NCBI GenBank assembly: GCA_964416315.1
Contig: CAYQDR010000018.1
Coordinates: 1-53,404 of the forward strand
Length of the DNA stretch: 53,404 nt
Direction: 5' to 3'
Source: CAYQDR01 sp964416315
Lineage (GTDB): Bacteria; Methylomirabilota; Methylomirabilia; Rokubacteriales; DASRDR01
The translations under genes were made by a program, and so were the position numbers. Shown piece after piece: positions 35,598 to 43,563 of this stretch; the stretch's first letter is position 1, and every line of letters begins with the position of its first letter. The notes below the pieces were generated by a model, which saw only the letters and a list, made by a program, of their open reading frames with translations, was not told the origin of the DNA and did not search any database.

Positions 35598-35756
35598 CTA
35601 CGCAGAAGCCAAGGTAGGCTCGGGGGCCGGGGGAGGGGGCTCGGCGGCGAGGCCCAGGACTGCCAGGAGCCGCCGCAGCACGGAGGGCTGGGTCACGACC
35701 GCGGCGACGCGCCGGCGGCCGCCGCAGCGAGGGCAGGTAAGGACACCCACCGCGAA
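35598..35756 (-). pseudogene. IS91-like transposase, C-terminal part (interrupted)
   Basis: From the TTC codon at 35756-35754 the minus-strand frame reads FAVGVLTCPRCGG, then VTQPSVLRRLLAVLGLAAEP and a proline-rich end. CPRCGG with the following P-x-x-x-R-x-x-L-x-x-L-G-L is the familiar zinc-ribbon terminus of Y2/IS91-type transposases, which usually reads RRVFxxDVLxCPRCGG. The preceding residues LLKRVF are found 3.36 kb away, on the far side of the recombinase element, in matching frame. Confidence 0.75.
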
Positions 35757-35766
35757 GGAACACTCT

Positions 35767-37845
35767 TCATACTGCACCTCCTGCAGGGGATCTGTCCTTG
35801 ACACCCGGCGCCGTGCGTTCGCTCGGGTGCGTACCGTGGGAAGAAAGGTCTTGCGGGGGATCGTACAGCCATTCGCCCTTCTCGTTGCAGATCCGGGCCG
35901 TGAGGCGCCCCTGGCGACGCCAGCGGCCGATGGTCGTCCGACGGACGCCGAGCTGGGCGGCGATCTGTGCGCCGGTGAGCATGCCGGCGGCGATGAGGCG
36001 TTTCTTGAAGCTCGTGAGTCCCGCCGAGAATCGGACCCACTGCACGCTCCCTGAATCGAAGACCTCGCCGGTACCGGTTCGCAGCCCACGCGCGTTGAGG
36101 ACCGCGGCGACCTGGGCATCCGTGTACTCGTCCAAGAGCGCGTGCATGTGCTGGCGCGTTTCGGCGCTGGTGGCTCGCCGCTCCCAGGCGGTCAGGGGAC
36201 GGGGGACGGTCAGGGTGGTGGTCGCCCCGCCGCGGAACCGGACATGCGCCGTGACCTGGCGCTGCTTGAGCAGGGTGACATCCTCGATGAGGAGCGCCAG
36301 CATCCGCTTGCGCTCCCGCTGAGGGGTGTTCGGGTCCCGCCAGATGGCGGGGAAGTCGGCGGCGAGGGCGAGGATGCGCTCCCGGTGCTCGGTGTCGACG
36401 GTGACGCGGTCGGCGGTGCGCTGGCGCTGGTACTCCGCCTGGGCCTCGGCGAGGGCGCGCAGCCGGCTGTTCCAGTCGGCTTCCAAGGAGTCCGCGACCA
36501 GTCGGTTCGCCGGGTCCACCTGCATGTAGCGGTGCCGGGCGCGGTCGGCTTCGTACTGGGCCCGCTCGACCTGCCGGTGCCGCAACCGATCGGCCTCGTC
36601 GAGGCGGGCCTGGATCTCGTGCTGGACGGCGAGGGCTATCTGGAGGGCCAGCGGCGTCACGGCGTCGACCAGGAGCTGGCCGACCGCGGCATCGAGCTCG
36701 GTGCCGAGGATACTCTGGCACAGAGGCTCGGCGTAGGCCCGGCCGCGGCCCGGGCACACGTAGTCCGGGATGAGCTGCCCGCCGTGGCGGGAGCGGTAGC
36801 GGATCTGCATCCGGCTGCCACACAGCCCGCAGACCACGCGACCCTGCAACAGCGCGGGCCCTTCGCGCGGCGGACCTTGACGGCGCTCGATCCCCATGGC
36901 CTTCGCGCCAGCCTGCAGGCGGCGTTCGATGTCTTCGTGCTCCTCCCACGAGATGTAGCCGGGATGGGCGTCCCGGAGCAGGGCCAGCCACTGCTCGCGC
37001 GGCACGCGTTCTCGTCGGATGCGCCCGTCGGGCTGCTTGCGCCAGCGGTGCCGGCCAAAGGCGTAGGCCCCCGCGTACCAGGGGTTATGCAGGAGGTGGA
37101 CCGCCCGACCCAGGCGGAGCGGCGTCCACGCCACCTCCCCCTTGTGCGGTCCGGTGGTCAGCCGCGTGGGGAACAACAGTCGCTGTTCGCGGAAGTACTT
37201 GACGGTGGCGTGCGCCGCGCCCGTCCGGAAGAAGGTCTGGAAGAGCAGCCGCACGCTCTCCTGGACCTGGGTGTCGGGGTCGAGGACCACACGGCCATCG
37301 GGAGTGGAGACGAAGCCGACCGGCAGATGGCCCTGCAACTCGCCGCGGCGCGCCTTGTTCAGGAGACCGCCGCGCAAGCGGGCCCGCAGCACGTGCAACT
37401 CGGCCTCGCTCATCGTGCCCTTGAGGCCGAGCAGCAGGCGGTCGTTGAAGTGCGCGGGGTCGTAGATGCCATCCTCATCGAGGATGAGGGTGTCAGTGAG
37501 CGCACAGATTTCCAGCAACCGGTGCCAGTCGATCGAGTTGCGCGCCAGGCGCGAGACCTCCAGCCCGAGCACGATGCCGGCGCGGCCCAGCCCGACCTCG
37601 GCGACGAGTTGCTGGAAGCCGGCGCGGTCCGCGGCGGAGGCGCCCGACTGGCCGAGGTCGGTGTCGATGACGACCACGCGGTCCGGCGGCCACCCCAGCG
37701 CGATGGCCCGCTGGCGTCACCCATACTGGCGCTGGGTGCTCTCGGTGTTCTCGAAGACCTGCCGGACGGTGGACTGGCGGACATAGAGGTACGCGCTCCG
37801 CTGGAGGTGACTGGCGGTCACTTTCTGGAGGGCGTCGGGGCTCAT
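35767..37845 (-). pseudogene. Large serine recombinase with in-frame TGA at codon 43
   Basis: From ATG 37845 the frame encodes SAYLYVRQST with catalytic S25 (Y-x-R-x-S), then ENTESTQRQYG and TGA at 37719-37717. The same frame continues RQRAIALGWPPDRVVVIDTD, GASAADRAGFQQL, LEVSRLARN, Recombinase domain, zinc ribbon (CGLCGS ... CPGRG), a coiled-coil-like region and a C-terminal HTH (IAAQLGVRRTTIGRW), ending at 35767: 692 residues in all. No frameshift is involved, so a nonsense change replaces a codon between QYG and RQR. The downstream part has its own ATG or GTG starts but lacks the catalytic serine. Start overlaps the upstream gene by ATGA. Confidence 0.85.
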
Positions 37846-38141
37846 GCGCGCACCTCCCCGAGGCGGCTCAAGGCCATGCTCGCCAGGACGCGCACCACGG
37901 CGGCGTGGATCTGGTCGGGCACGAGGGGTGCCGCCCCACGCCGAGCCGGATCCGCCGCCGGCTCGACCGGGGCGGCGCACGCCACACCGCGGACCATCCA
38001 GGCCGCGAGCCCTTCGCGCAGGAGCAGGACCAGGCCGAAGGGGCCGCCGACGGCCGAGCCCGCGAGCACACGGCGGCGGAGCTCCTCGTAGGCGGCCCCG
38101 AACGGGTCCTGGCCAGGGGGCGCCGCGGGGGCTGCCGTCAC
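37842..38141 (-). CDS. Small conserved protein of the recombinase element (99 aa)
   Basis: The 99-residue protein starts at GTG 38141, overlapping the HTH stop (GTGA), and its TGA overlaps the recombinase ATG. The sequence includes DPFGAAYEELRRRVLAG, a glycine-proline stretch, LVLLLREGLAAWM and VPDQIHAAVVRVLASMAL. Predicted helical, soluble, no known domain. Its tightly coupled position between HTH protein and recombinase suggests an accessory of recombination, such as a directionality or assembly factor. That is inference. Confidence 0.7.
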   Translation of the reverse strand: MTAAPAAPPGQDPFGAAYEELRRRVLAGSAVGGPFGLVLLLREGLAAWMVRGVACAAPVEPAADPARRGAAPLVPDQIHAAVVRVLASMALSRLGEVRA

Positions 38142-38632
38142 GCCCGTTTTTTTTCCCGTCGAGCCAAGGCCCGCTCGACACTGCGCGGATGGACCGTGCG
38201 TCCAAACCGCGCCCGGACTCGCCGCGCCAGCTCCGGGGAGCGCAGGGACGGATCCTCGGCCCGCGCCCGGTGCAGGAAGTCCACCACCTCGGGGCTCAGT
38301 TTGTGCGCGCGCCGTGGGCCCGGTTTCTTCGGCACCAGCGCGGCCAACCCGCCCCGCGCCAAGGCGGCGTGGGCCTGGTAGAGGGTGGGACGGGACACGC
38401 CGAACGCCGCCGCGCTGCGACTCACGCGATGCCCGTCGACGCGCACGCGGCGCACCATCTCGTACTTGACCTGGACCAGATCGCGGGCGTCGAAGAAGTC
38501 GCCGGCGGCGAAGAGCGGATCCTGGACCCGCTCCGGGTGAGGGTTGAGGCTGCCCTGTTGGCGGAGCGCTTCGATCTTGGGGGGCGGGGGTCGGGTCTTG
38601 GCCCTGGGGGCCTCTGGGGCGCCACGCCTCAT
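38138..38632 (-). CDS. Helix-turn-helix protein of the recombinase element
   Basis: The protein (164 residues from ATG 38632; a TTG at 38644 would add four) contains a Helix-turn-helix region like transposase HTH_29/32 domains: VSRSAAAFGVSRPTLYQAHA then LVPKKPGPRRAHKLSPEVVD, followed by a second DNA-binding-like segment RSPELARRVRARFGRTVHPR. Such proteins are typical of the leading gene in this recombinase cassette. It may bind the element's ends or its own promoter region. It ends with 3'-basic REKKRA and is coupled to the 99-residue gene by GTGA. Confidence 0.78.
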   Translation of the reverse strand: MRRGAPEAPRAKTRPPPPKIEALRQQGSLNPHPERVQDPLFAAGDFFDARDLVQVKYEMVRRVRVDGHRVSRSAAAFGVSRPTLYQAHAALARGGLAALVPKKPGPRRAHKLSPEVVDFLHRARAEDPSLRSPELARRVRARFGRTVHPRSVERALARREKKRA

Positions 38633-38639
38633 ATGTAAT

Positions 38640-38792
38640 GTCAATTATGACCATTCCGCGGCACGAGTCAAGCGAAAATCGCGGGCGATGACGGACCAGA
38701 TGCCAGGAAATACCGCCGTTCATCGCCAAGACCGGCGCGGTCATCGAAGCGGCGCCCGGCATAATCGCTCGTACATGCCCGGCACAATTGAC
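38640..38792. promoter_or_regulatory. Candidate control region of the recombinase element
   Basis: Between the DUF5372-like gene and the HTH gene lie GTCAATT (38640-38646) and its inverse AATTGAC (38786-38792), plus a direct repeat GCCCGGCA at 38754-38761 and 38777-38784, 23 bases apart. The region is AT-richer than the genes. These may be operators for the HTH protein. Confidence 0.4.
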
Positions 38793-38824
38793 TTTACAGC
38801 CCGCGCCGCCGGCCGGCGCTGCGG

Positions 38825-39103
38825 TCATGACCGCAGCCTCCGGACCAGGGCGGCCAGCGCGACCAGATCCTCGACCCGAAACCGCGACCGGCCAGCCGCC
38901 ATGGCGACGAACGCGTCCTCGGGGACCACGCTCGTCCAGCCGGCCGGCAACGAGGTCAGGTGCCCCCGCTGATCACGGTAGTAGACCCGATCCTCACCCC
39001 AGTTGTGCCGGTGCACGACGACATCGAGTTCCTGCCCGAACAGCGGATGGAAGGGATGCGTGACCCGGATGGGCGCAGTCGCCTCCCTGGCGCGAGTTGC
39101 AAT
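38825..39103 (-). CDS. DUF5372 (Y4bD/Y4pK)-like protein of the recombinase element
   Basis: The frame reads RVTHPFHPLFGQELDVVVHR, then HNWGEDRVYYRDQRGHL, SLPAGWTSVVPEDAF and RFRVEDLVALAALVRRL. This is the Y4bD/Y4pK family, repeatedly found with this class of serine recombinase. GTG 39016 gives only 63 residues and would omit the conserved HPFHPLFG. The frame is open up to the element end, but the only upstream candidate is ATT at 39103. The true start is uncertain, or the 5' end was lost at integration. Confidence 0.65.
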   Translation of the reverse strand: MATRAREATAPIRVTHPFHPLFGQELDVVVHRHNWGEDRVYYRDQRGHLTSLPAGWTSVVPEDAFVAMAAGRSRFRVEDLVALAALVRRLRS

Positions 39104-39116
39104 TGATCTGGTGGGT

Positions 39117-39240
39117 GAAGACGCGTTTGAGCAGCGTGGCCCAGGCCAGCCGGCGCGGGGGTGACGACCACGAAGCGCGCGAGGCGCCGGGCCGCCGCGG
39201 GATGCGCCACGGTGCGCCGCTCGGCCCCGTCACCTGGGGG
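39117..39240 (-). pseudogene. IS91-like transposase, internal part (interrupted)
   Basis: The minus-strand frame here reads PPRRLAWATLLKRVF, the segment that in Y2/IS91-type transposases directly precedes the DVLxCPRCGG zinc ribbon. The rest of the N-terminal catalytic domain is missing: further upstream the sequence belongs to a crotonase gene. The TTC phenylalanine codon at 39119-39117 coincides with the recombinase-element boundary. Confidence 0.6.
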
Positions 39241-40051
39241 TCCCGGCGCCGCCCGCCCCTCGCCGGCGCCGGAAGCGCGAGAAGTCGGGCGGTCGCTTCT
39301 CCAGGAACGCCCGCGCCCCTTCCTGCTGCTCCTCCTCCCAGAACTCGCGCGTGGTCAGGTAGCGCCGGAGCTGATCCCCCTGCCCGAGCGTGGCGCTGAA
39401 CTCCTCGACGAACGACGCCTTGAGGATCTTGAGGCAGGTCGGCGACAGCGCGAGGAGCTCCCGGCACCACTGGTCCACTTCCGCGTCGAGCTCCGCCATC
39501 GGCACCACGGCATTGACCAGCCCCATCTCCAGCGCCTGGCGGGCGGTGTAGCGGCGGCAGAGCATCCACATCTCGCGCGCCCGCTTGGCGCCGATGACGC
39601 GGGTGAGGTAGCTCACGACGGCGCCGCTGGCGGGGCTCCCGATCCGTGGGCCGTTCTGCCCGAAGATGGCGTGCTCGGCGGCGATCGTGAAGTCGCAGAA
39701 GTAGGCCAGGTGGTTGCCGGCGCCGATGGCGTAGCCGTTGACCCGGGCGATGACGGGCTTGGGACAGCGGGAGACCGTCAGGTGCAGGACGTACGGCTCC
39801 AGCACCTGCCGCTCGAGCCCGCCCTCCTTCTCCCAGTTCACGTCCCCGCCCGAGCAGAACGCCTTGTCGCCGGCCCCGGTGAGCACGACCACACCCACGT
39901 CCTCGTCCGCCCCGGCGGTCTCGACGGCCAGCGTCATCTCCTTGAGCGTGTCGCCGGTGAAGGCGTTGTACTGCTTGGGGCGATTGATCGTGATCCGGGC
40001 GACGTGATCCCGGACCTCGTAGAGGATGTCCCGGTACGCGGTGGCGGTCAC
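39230..40051 (-). CDS. Crotonase-family enzyme, BadI/MenB-like
   Basis: The 273-residue protein has the crotonase oxyanion segments AFCSGGDVNW and RVNGYAIGAGNHLAYFCD and the later GSPASGAVVSYLTRVIGAKRAR. The stretch around DLTI-like CDFTIAAEHAIFGQNGPRIG and EMWMLCRRYTARQALEMGLVN is very close to 2-ketocyclohexanecarboxyl-CoA hydrolase (BadI) and to MenB, rather than hydratases. BadI opens the ring of 2-oxocyclohexane-carboxyl-CoA to pimeloyl-CoA. Start GTG 40051 overlaps the ligase stop (GTGA), so the two form an operon. Its 3' end abuts the IS91 remnant. Confidence 0.8.
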   Translation of the reverse strand: MTATAYRDILYEVRDHVARITINRPKQYNAFTGDTLKEMTLAVETAGADEDVGVVVLTGAGDKAFCSGGDVNWEKEGGLERQVLEPYVLHLTVSRCPKPVIARVNGYAIGAGNHLAYFCDFTIAAEHAIFGQNGPRIGSPASGAVVSYLTRVIGAKRAREMWMLCRRYTARQALEMGLVNAVVPMAELDAEVDQWCRELLALSPTCLKILKASFVEEFSATLGQGDQLRRYLTTREFWEEEQQEGARAFLEKRPPDFSRFRRRRGAGGAGTPR

Positions 40052-41667
40052 GGCCGTCCCCCTCGCCGCTCCAGGACCTGGCGGACCAGGACGTGGCGCT
40101 GGATCTTGCCGGTCGGGGTGAACGGCAGCTCGTCGAAGATCTCGACCATTTCCGGGAGCTTGTACGTCGCCACGTCGTCCTTCAGGAAGGCCACGATCTC
40201 CTCCAGCGCGATCCGCTCCCCGGGCCGCGGGATCACGCAGAGACAGTTGCGCTCGCCCAGCCGCGGGTCCGGCACGCCGACGATGGCCGCGTGGAGGATC
40301 TTCGGGTGGGTGTAGAGGATCTCCTCGATCTCGCGCGGGAAGAACTTCTTCCCGCCGCGGTTGATCATCTCCTTGAGGCGCCCCACGATCCGCAGGTTGC
40401 CCGCGCGGTCGAACTGGCCCAGGTCGCCGGTACGGAACCACCCGTCCGCGGTGAACAGCTCGGCGTTGGCCGCCGGGTTCTTGTGGTAGCCGAGGTGGAC
40501 GGACGCACCGTCCGCGGCGATCTCCCCCTCTGCCCCCGCCGGCACGTCGCGGTGGTGCTCGTCGATCAGCCGGAGCCCCATGCCGGAGGAGGGCTTGCCC
40601 ACCGTCCCCGTGACTGCCTCGGGGTCGTCGGTGAGGCGGGTGTAGGTGTGGAACCCCGTCTCGAGCATCCCGTAGAGCTCGATCAGGTGGCCGTGCATCC
40701 GGGCCCGGAACTCCCGGATCGTCTCGATGGGGCAGGAGGCGCCCCCGGTGATGACGACCCGCAGCGAGGACAGGTCGAACCGCGGGAGATCGGGGTCGTT
40801 CAGCATCGCGATGATGGACGCCGGGGCCGTGGGGATGAACGTCACCCGCTCGCGGGCGATCAGCTCCAGCGCGGCGCGCCCGCTGAACTGGTCGAGGAGC
40901 ACCGCCCGGGCTCCCGCCAGCACCGTCTGGACGAGCGTGAGGTAGCCCCAGTTGAGGCCGAGCGGCAGGTAGATCAGGAAGACGTCCCGCTCGGTCACCT
41001 GCATGTCGCCGTTCAAAGTCCGGCAGGTCGACAGCGTCGTGTTGTGGCTGTGGATCACGCCCTTGGGGTTCCCCGTCGTACCGGAGGTGAAGGCCATGCG
41101 CATCACGTCGTTGGCGCCGAGGGGCTCCGCCCGGAGGGACACGGGATCGTCGCCGTACACGAGGTCGTCCAGGGAGACGGCGCCGTTCCCCCGGCCCCCG
41201 AGGATGCAGACGGCCTTGAGGTCGGGCAGCTTCGGCCGCAGCTCGTCGATCATCCTGACGTAGTCGAAGCCCTTGAAGGTCGCCGGGCAGACGAAGGCGC
41301 GGCTCTCGGAGAAGCGGATGATGTACTCGACCTCGCGGCTCCGGAAGTCCGGCCCGATCTGGTTGGCCACCGCCCCGAGGCGCTCGAGGGCGAAGAAGAC
41401 GTAGGCGAACTCCACCCAGTTGGGGAGCTGGATGGTCACCACGTCGCCCCGGCCGATGCCCAGCGCCCCGAGCTTGGCCGCGACCCGGTCCACGCGGGCC
41501 TTGAGCTCCCCGTAGCTGACGCGGTGCCGCCGGTCCGTGAGGACCTCCCGCTCCGGGTGGGCCGCGGCCCGCTGCTCCAGGATCCGGTAGAAGGTCTCGC
41601 TGCCCCAGTGGCCGGAGCGCGTGAAGCGCTCGAGCAGCTCCGGGCTGAGACGTGTCTGGAAGCTCAT
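40048..41667 (-). CDS. Acyl-CoA ligase, cyclohexanecarboxylate-CoA ligase (AliA)-like
   Basis: The 539-residue ANL enzyme has P-loop TSGTTGNPKG (194-203), YGMLETG, DGWFRTGDLG, RLKEMINRGGKKFFP and the C-terminal PTGKIQRH with the adenylation lysine. The opening MSFQTRLSPELLERFTRSG and context with a BadI-like gene favour AliA, which activates cyclohexane carboxylate. Benzoate- or fatty-acid-type substrates are alternatives. ATG 41667 overlaps a TGA that ends a carbonic-anhydrase remnant. Parts of this gene recur at 45215-45436. Confidence 0.82.
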   Translation of the reverse strand: MSFQTRLSPELLERFTRSGHWGSETFYRILEQRAAAHPEREVLTDRRHRVSYGELKARVDRVAAKLGALGIGRGDVVTIQLPNWVEFAYVFFALERLGAVANQIGPDFRSREVEYIIRFSESRAFVCPATFKGFDYVRMIDELRPKLPDLKAVCILGGRGNGAVSLDDLVYGDDPVSLRAEPLGANDVMRMAFTSGTTGNPKGVIHSHNTTLSTCRTLNGDMQVTERDVFLIYLPLGLNWGYLTLVQTVLAGARAVLLDQFSGRAALELIARERVTFIPTAPASIIAMLNDPDLPRFDLSSLRVVITGGASCPIETIREFRARMHGHLIELYGMLETGFHTYTRLTDDPEAVTGTVGKPSSGMGLRLIDEHHRDVPAGAEGEIAADGASVHLGYHKNPAANAELFTADGWFRTGDLGQFDRAGNLRIVGRLKEMINRGGKKFFPREIEEILYTHPKILHAAIVGVPDPRLGERNCLCVIPRPGERIALEEIVAFLKDDVATYKLPEMVEIFDELPFTPTGKIQRHVLVRQVLERRGGRP

Positions 41668-41735
41668 GGCTGCTTCCTCCTCCTCGCCGCTTCAGTCCGT
41701 CGATAGACTCGGACGATCCGCCGGTAGGCCATCCC
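41664..41735 (-). pseudogene. 3' remnant of gamma carbonic anhydrase gene
   Basis: The frame ending at 41664 reads YRRIVRVYRRTEAARRRKQP, matching the last residues of the intact carbonic anhydrase at 45413-45946 (YRRILRVYRRTAAARRRKQP). Both stop with TGA overlapping the ligase ATG. Similarity ends near 41735 and the peptide-transporter operon begins 24 bases further on. Confidence 0.75.
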
Positions 41736-41758
41736 CCGGGCTCCCGGGGCCCGTGCCC

Positions 41759-42592
41759 TCACTGGCGGATGTGCGGGTCGAGCAGATCCCGGAGGCCGTC
41801 GCCGAGCAGGTTGGCCCCCAGGACGACCAGCGAGATCGCCATCCCGGGCACGGTGGCGAGCCACCAGGCGTTCGACAGGTAGTCCCGCCCCTCGGCCAGC
41901 ATCACGCCCCACGACGGCTGGGGCGGCTGGATCCCCATCCCCAGGAACGAGAGCCCCGACTCCAGGAGCACCATCGTGGCGAACTGGCTCGAGCCGATCA
42001 CCAGGATCGGGGCCAGCGTGTTCGGCAGAATGTGCCAGGCGATCAGGCGCACCTCGCTCGCGCCGAGGCCCCGGGCCGCCTCCACGTACTCGAGCTGGCG
42101 GATCGTGAGCACGTTGGCCCGTACCGTCCGCGCGTAGAGCACCCAGCCGGCGAGCGCCAGGACCGCGACGAGGGCGGCCGGGCTCGTCCCGATCACCGCT
42201 ACGAACGCGATGGCGAGCATGATCACGGGGAACGCGAGCTGGACGTCGGCCAGGCGCATGACGAAGTCGTCCACGCGCCCGCCGAGGACGCCCGCCGCCA
42301 GCCCCACCACGACCCCGGCGCCGGCCGCCAGGACCACCGCGCTCCCGGCCAGGGTCAGGGAGATGCGGCCTCCGTAGATCAGCCGGGCGAAAATGTCGCG
42401 GCCGAGGTTGTCGGTACCGAGCACGTACGCCGAGGCGCCGCCGAGGGCCCGGGGCGGCTGGAGCCGCCGGCCGAAGCTCGGCTTCAGGGGATCGGCCGAG
42501 GTGAGCAGCGGGGCGCCGGCGCTCGCCACGACCACGACGAGCAGGATGAGCCCGCCGGCCAGGGCCATCGGGCTTCGGCCCAGCCGCCTCAT
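41759..42592 (-). CDS. Peptide/nickel-type ABC transporter permease, DppC-like
   Basis: The 277-residue permease has the DppC order: GTDNLGRDIFARLIYGGRISL, periplasmic start and six hydrophobic helices, the EAA-loop YVEAARGLGASEVRLIAWHILPN and the ending MAISLVVLGANLLGDGLRD LLDP. It imports peptides, nickel or other small solutes with DppB. Start ATG 42592 overlaps the dppB stop (ATGA). No ATPase genes of the system are in the window, so the partner must be encoded elsewhere or be shared. Confidence 0.9.
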   Translation of the reverse strand: MRRLGRSPMALAGGLILLVVVVASAGAPLLTSADPLKPSFGRRLQPPRALGGASAYVLGTDNLGRDIFARLIYGGRISLTLAGSAVVLAAGAGVVVGLAAGVLGGRVDDFVMRLADVQLAFPVIMLAIAFVAVIGTSPAALVAVLALAGWVLYARTVRANVLTIRQLEYVEAARGLGASEVRLIAWHILPNTLAPILVIGSSQFATMVLLESGLSFLGMGIQPPQPSWGVMLAEGRDYLSNAWWLATVPGMAISLVVLGANLLGDGLRDLLDPHIRQ

Positions 42593-43509
42593 CGGTAGCG
42601 GATCCGCGGGTCCAGGACCGGGTACAGCAGGTCCACGAGCAGGTTCAGCAGGACGAAGACGGTCGCGGAGAGGATCAGGATCGTCTGGACCACCGGGAAG
42701 TCGCGGAAGAAGATCGCGTCCACCACGAGCTTCCCCATGCCCGGCCAGGCGAAGACGGACTCGGTGATCACGGCCCCTCCCAGGAGCGTGCCGATCTGGA
42801 GCCCGATGACCGTGAGCACGGGGATGGTCGCGTTCTTGAGCGCGTGGCGGAGGATGACGATCCGCTCGGCCAGCCCCTTCGCTCGCCCGGTGCGGATGTA
42901 GTCCTTGTTGAGGATCTCCAGCAGGCTCGAGCGCGTGAGCCGCGCGACGAGCGCGGTCGGAAACGCGGCGAGGGTGACGCTCGGCAGGACGAGGTGCTGC
43001 CAGCCCTGGAACCCGGAGGTGGGGAGCCAGCGGAGGGTGACGCCGAAGAGCAGGATCAGCATGATGCCGAGCCAGAAGTTGGGAAGCGACTGGCCGAGGA
43101 CCGCGAGCACCGTGCCCGCGTAGTCGTAGCCCGTCCCCTGCCGCACCGCCGCCACGATCCCGATCGACACGCCGACGACCACGGTCAGCAGCATCGCGAC
43201 GAGCGTGAGCTGGACGGTGGCCGGGAGCCGCTCCACGACGACTCGGAGCGCGGGCGACCGGTACTGGAAGGACTGCCCGAAGTCGCCGCGGGCGACGCTC
43301 CGGAGGAAGATGCCGTACTGCACCCACAGCGGCTCGCGGAGGCCGAGGTGCCGGTTCAGCTCCTCCACCGCCGACTGGGGCGCGCCCTCGGGCAGGAGCA
43401 TCTTCGCGGGGTCGCCGGGGATTACCCGCAGGATCACGAAGACCAGGATCGAGACGCCGACCAGCGTGATGGCCGACTGCCAGAGTCGGCGCAGAATGTA
43501 CGAGCGCAT
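42589..43509 (-). CDS. Peptide/nickel-type ABC transporter permease, DppB-like
   Basis: The 306-residue permease begins MRSYILRRLWQSAITLVGVS and has VILRVIPGDPA, LREPLWVQYGIFL, the EAA-loop YIRTGRAKGLAERIVILRHALKN and the final LLYPVLDPRIRYR, all of the DppB type. It follows the binding-protein gene by 54 bases, in which a CCCTCTCCCC-type palindrome lies, and is coupled to dppC by ATGA. Confidence 0.9.
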   Translation of the reverse strand: MRSYILRRLWQSAITLVGVSILVFVILRVIPGDPAKMLLPEGAPQSAVEELNRHLGLREPLWVQYGIFLRSVARGDFGQSFQYRSPALRVVVERLPATVQLTLVAMLLTVVVGVSIGIVAAVRQGTGYDYAGTVLAVLGQSLPNFWLGIMLILLFGVTLRWLPTSGFQGWQHLVLPSVTLAAFPTALVARLTRSSLLEILNKDYIRTGRAKGLAERIVILRHALKNATIPVLTVIGLQIGTLLGGAVITESVFAWPGMGKLVVDAIFFRDFPVVQTILILSATVFVLLNLLVDLLYPVLDPRIRYR

Positions 43510-43521
43510 CGACGTCCCCCA

Positions 43522-43546
43522 CCCTCTCCCCCGTCGGGGAAGAGGG
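43522..43546. repeat. CCCTCTCCCC-type palindrome between SBP and DppB genes
   Basis: CCCTCTCCCC (43522-43531) pairs with GGGGAAGAGGG (43536-43546) with one bulge around CGTC. Another member of the palindrome family at 7164 and 15781. Confidence 0.5.
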
Positions 43547-43563
43547 TCGGGTGGGGAGCGGCG

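Larger units (their letters stand above)
35754..39120 (-). mobile_element. Large serine-recombinase mobile element (about 3.36 kb)
   Basis: Boundaries are inferred from the interrupted transposase. GAAG occurs at both ends (35754-35757 and 39117-39120), and deletion of one copy plus everything between (3,363 bases, a multiple of three) joins LLKRVF to AVGVLTCPRCGG in frame. The element encodes, in minus-strand order, a DUF5372-like protein, an HTH protein, a 99-residue protein and a large serine recombinase. A short identical core without terminal inverted repeats is what serine integration leaves. No cargo is evident. Confidence 0.75.

Noticed and set aside
37717..37719. UGA recoding as an alternative genetic code
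   Set aside because: Many intact genes in the window end in TGA, often with ATGA or GTGA overlaps, so TGA is a true stop here.
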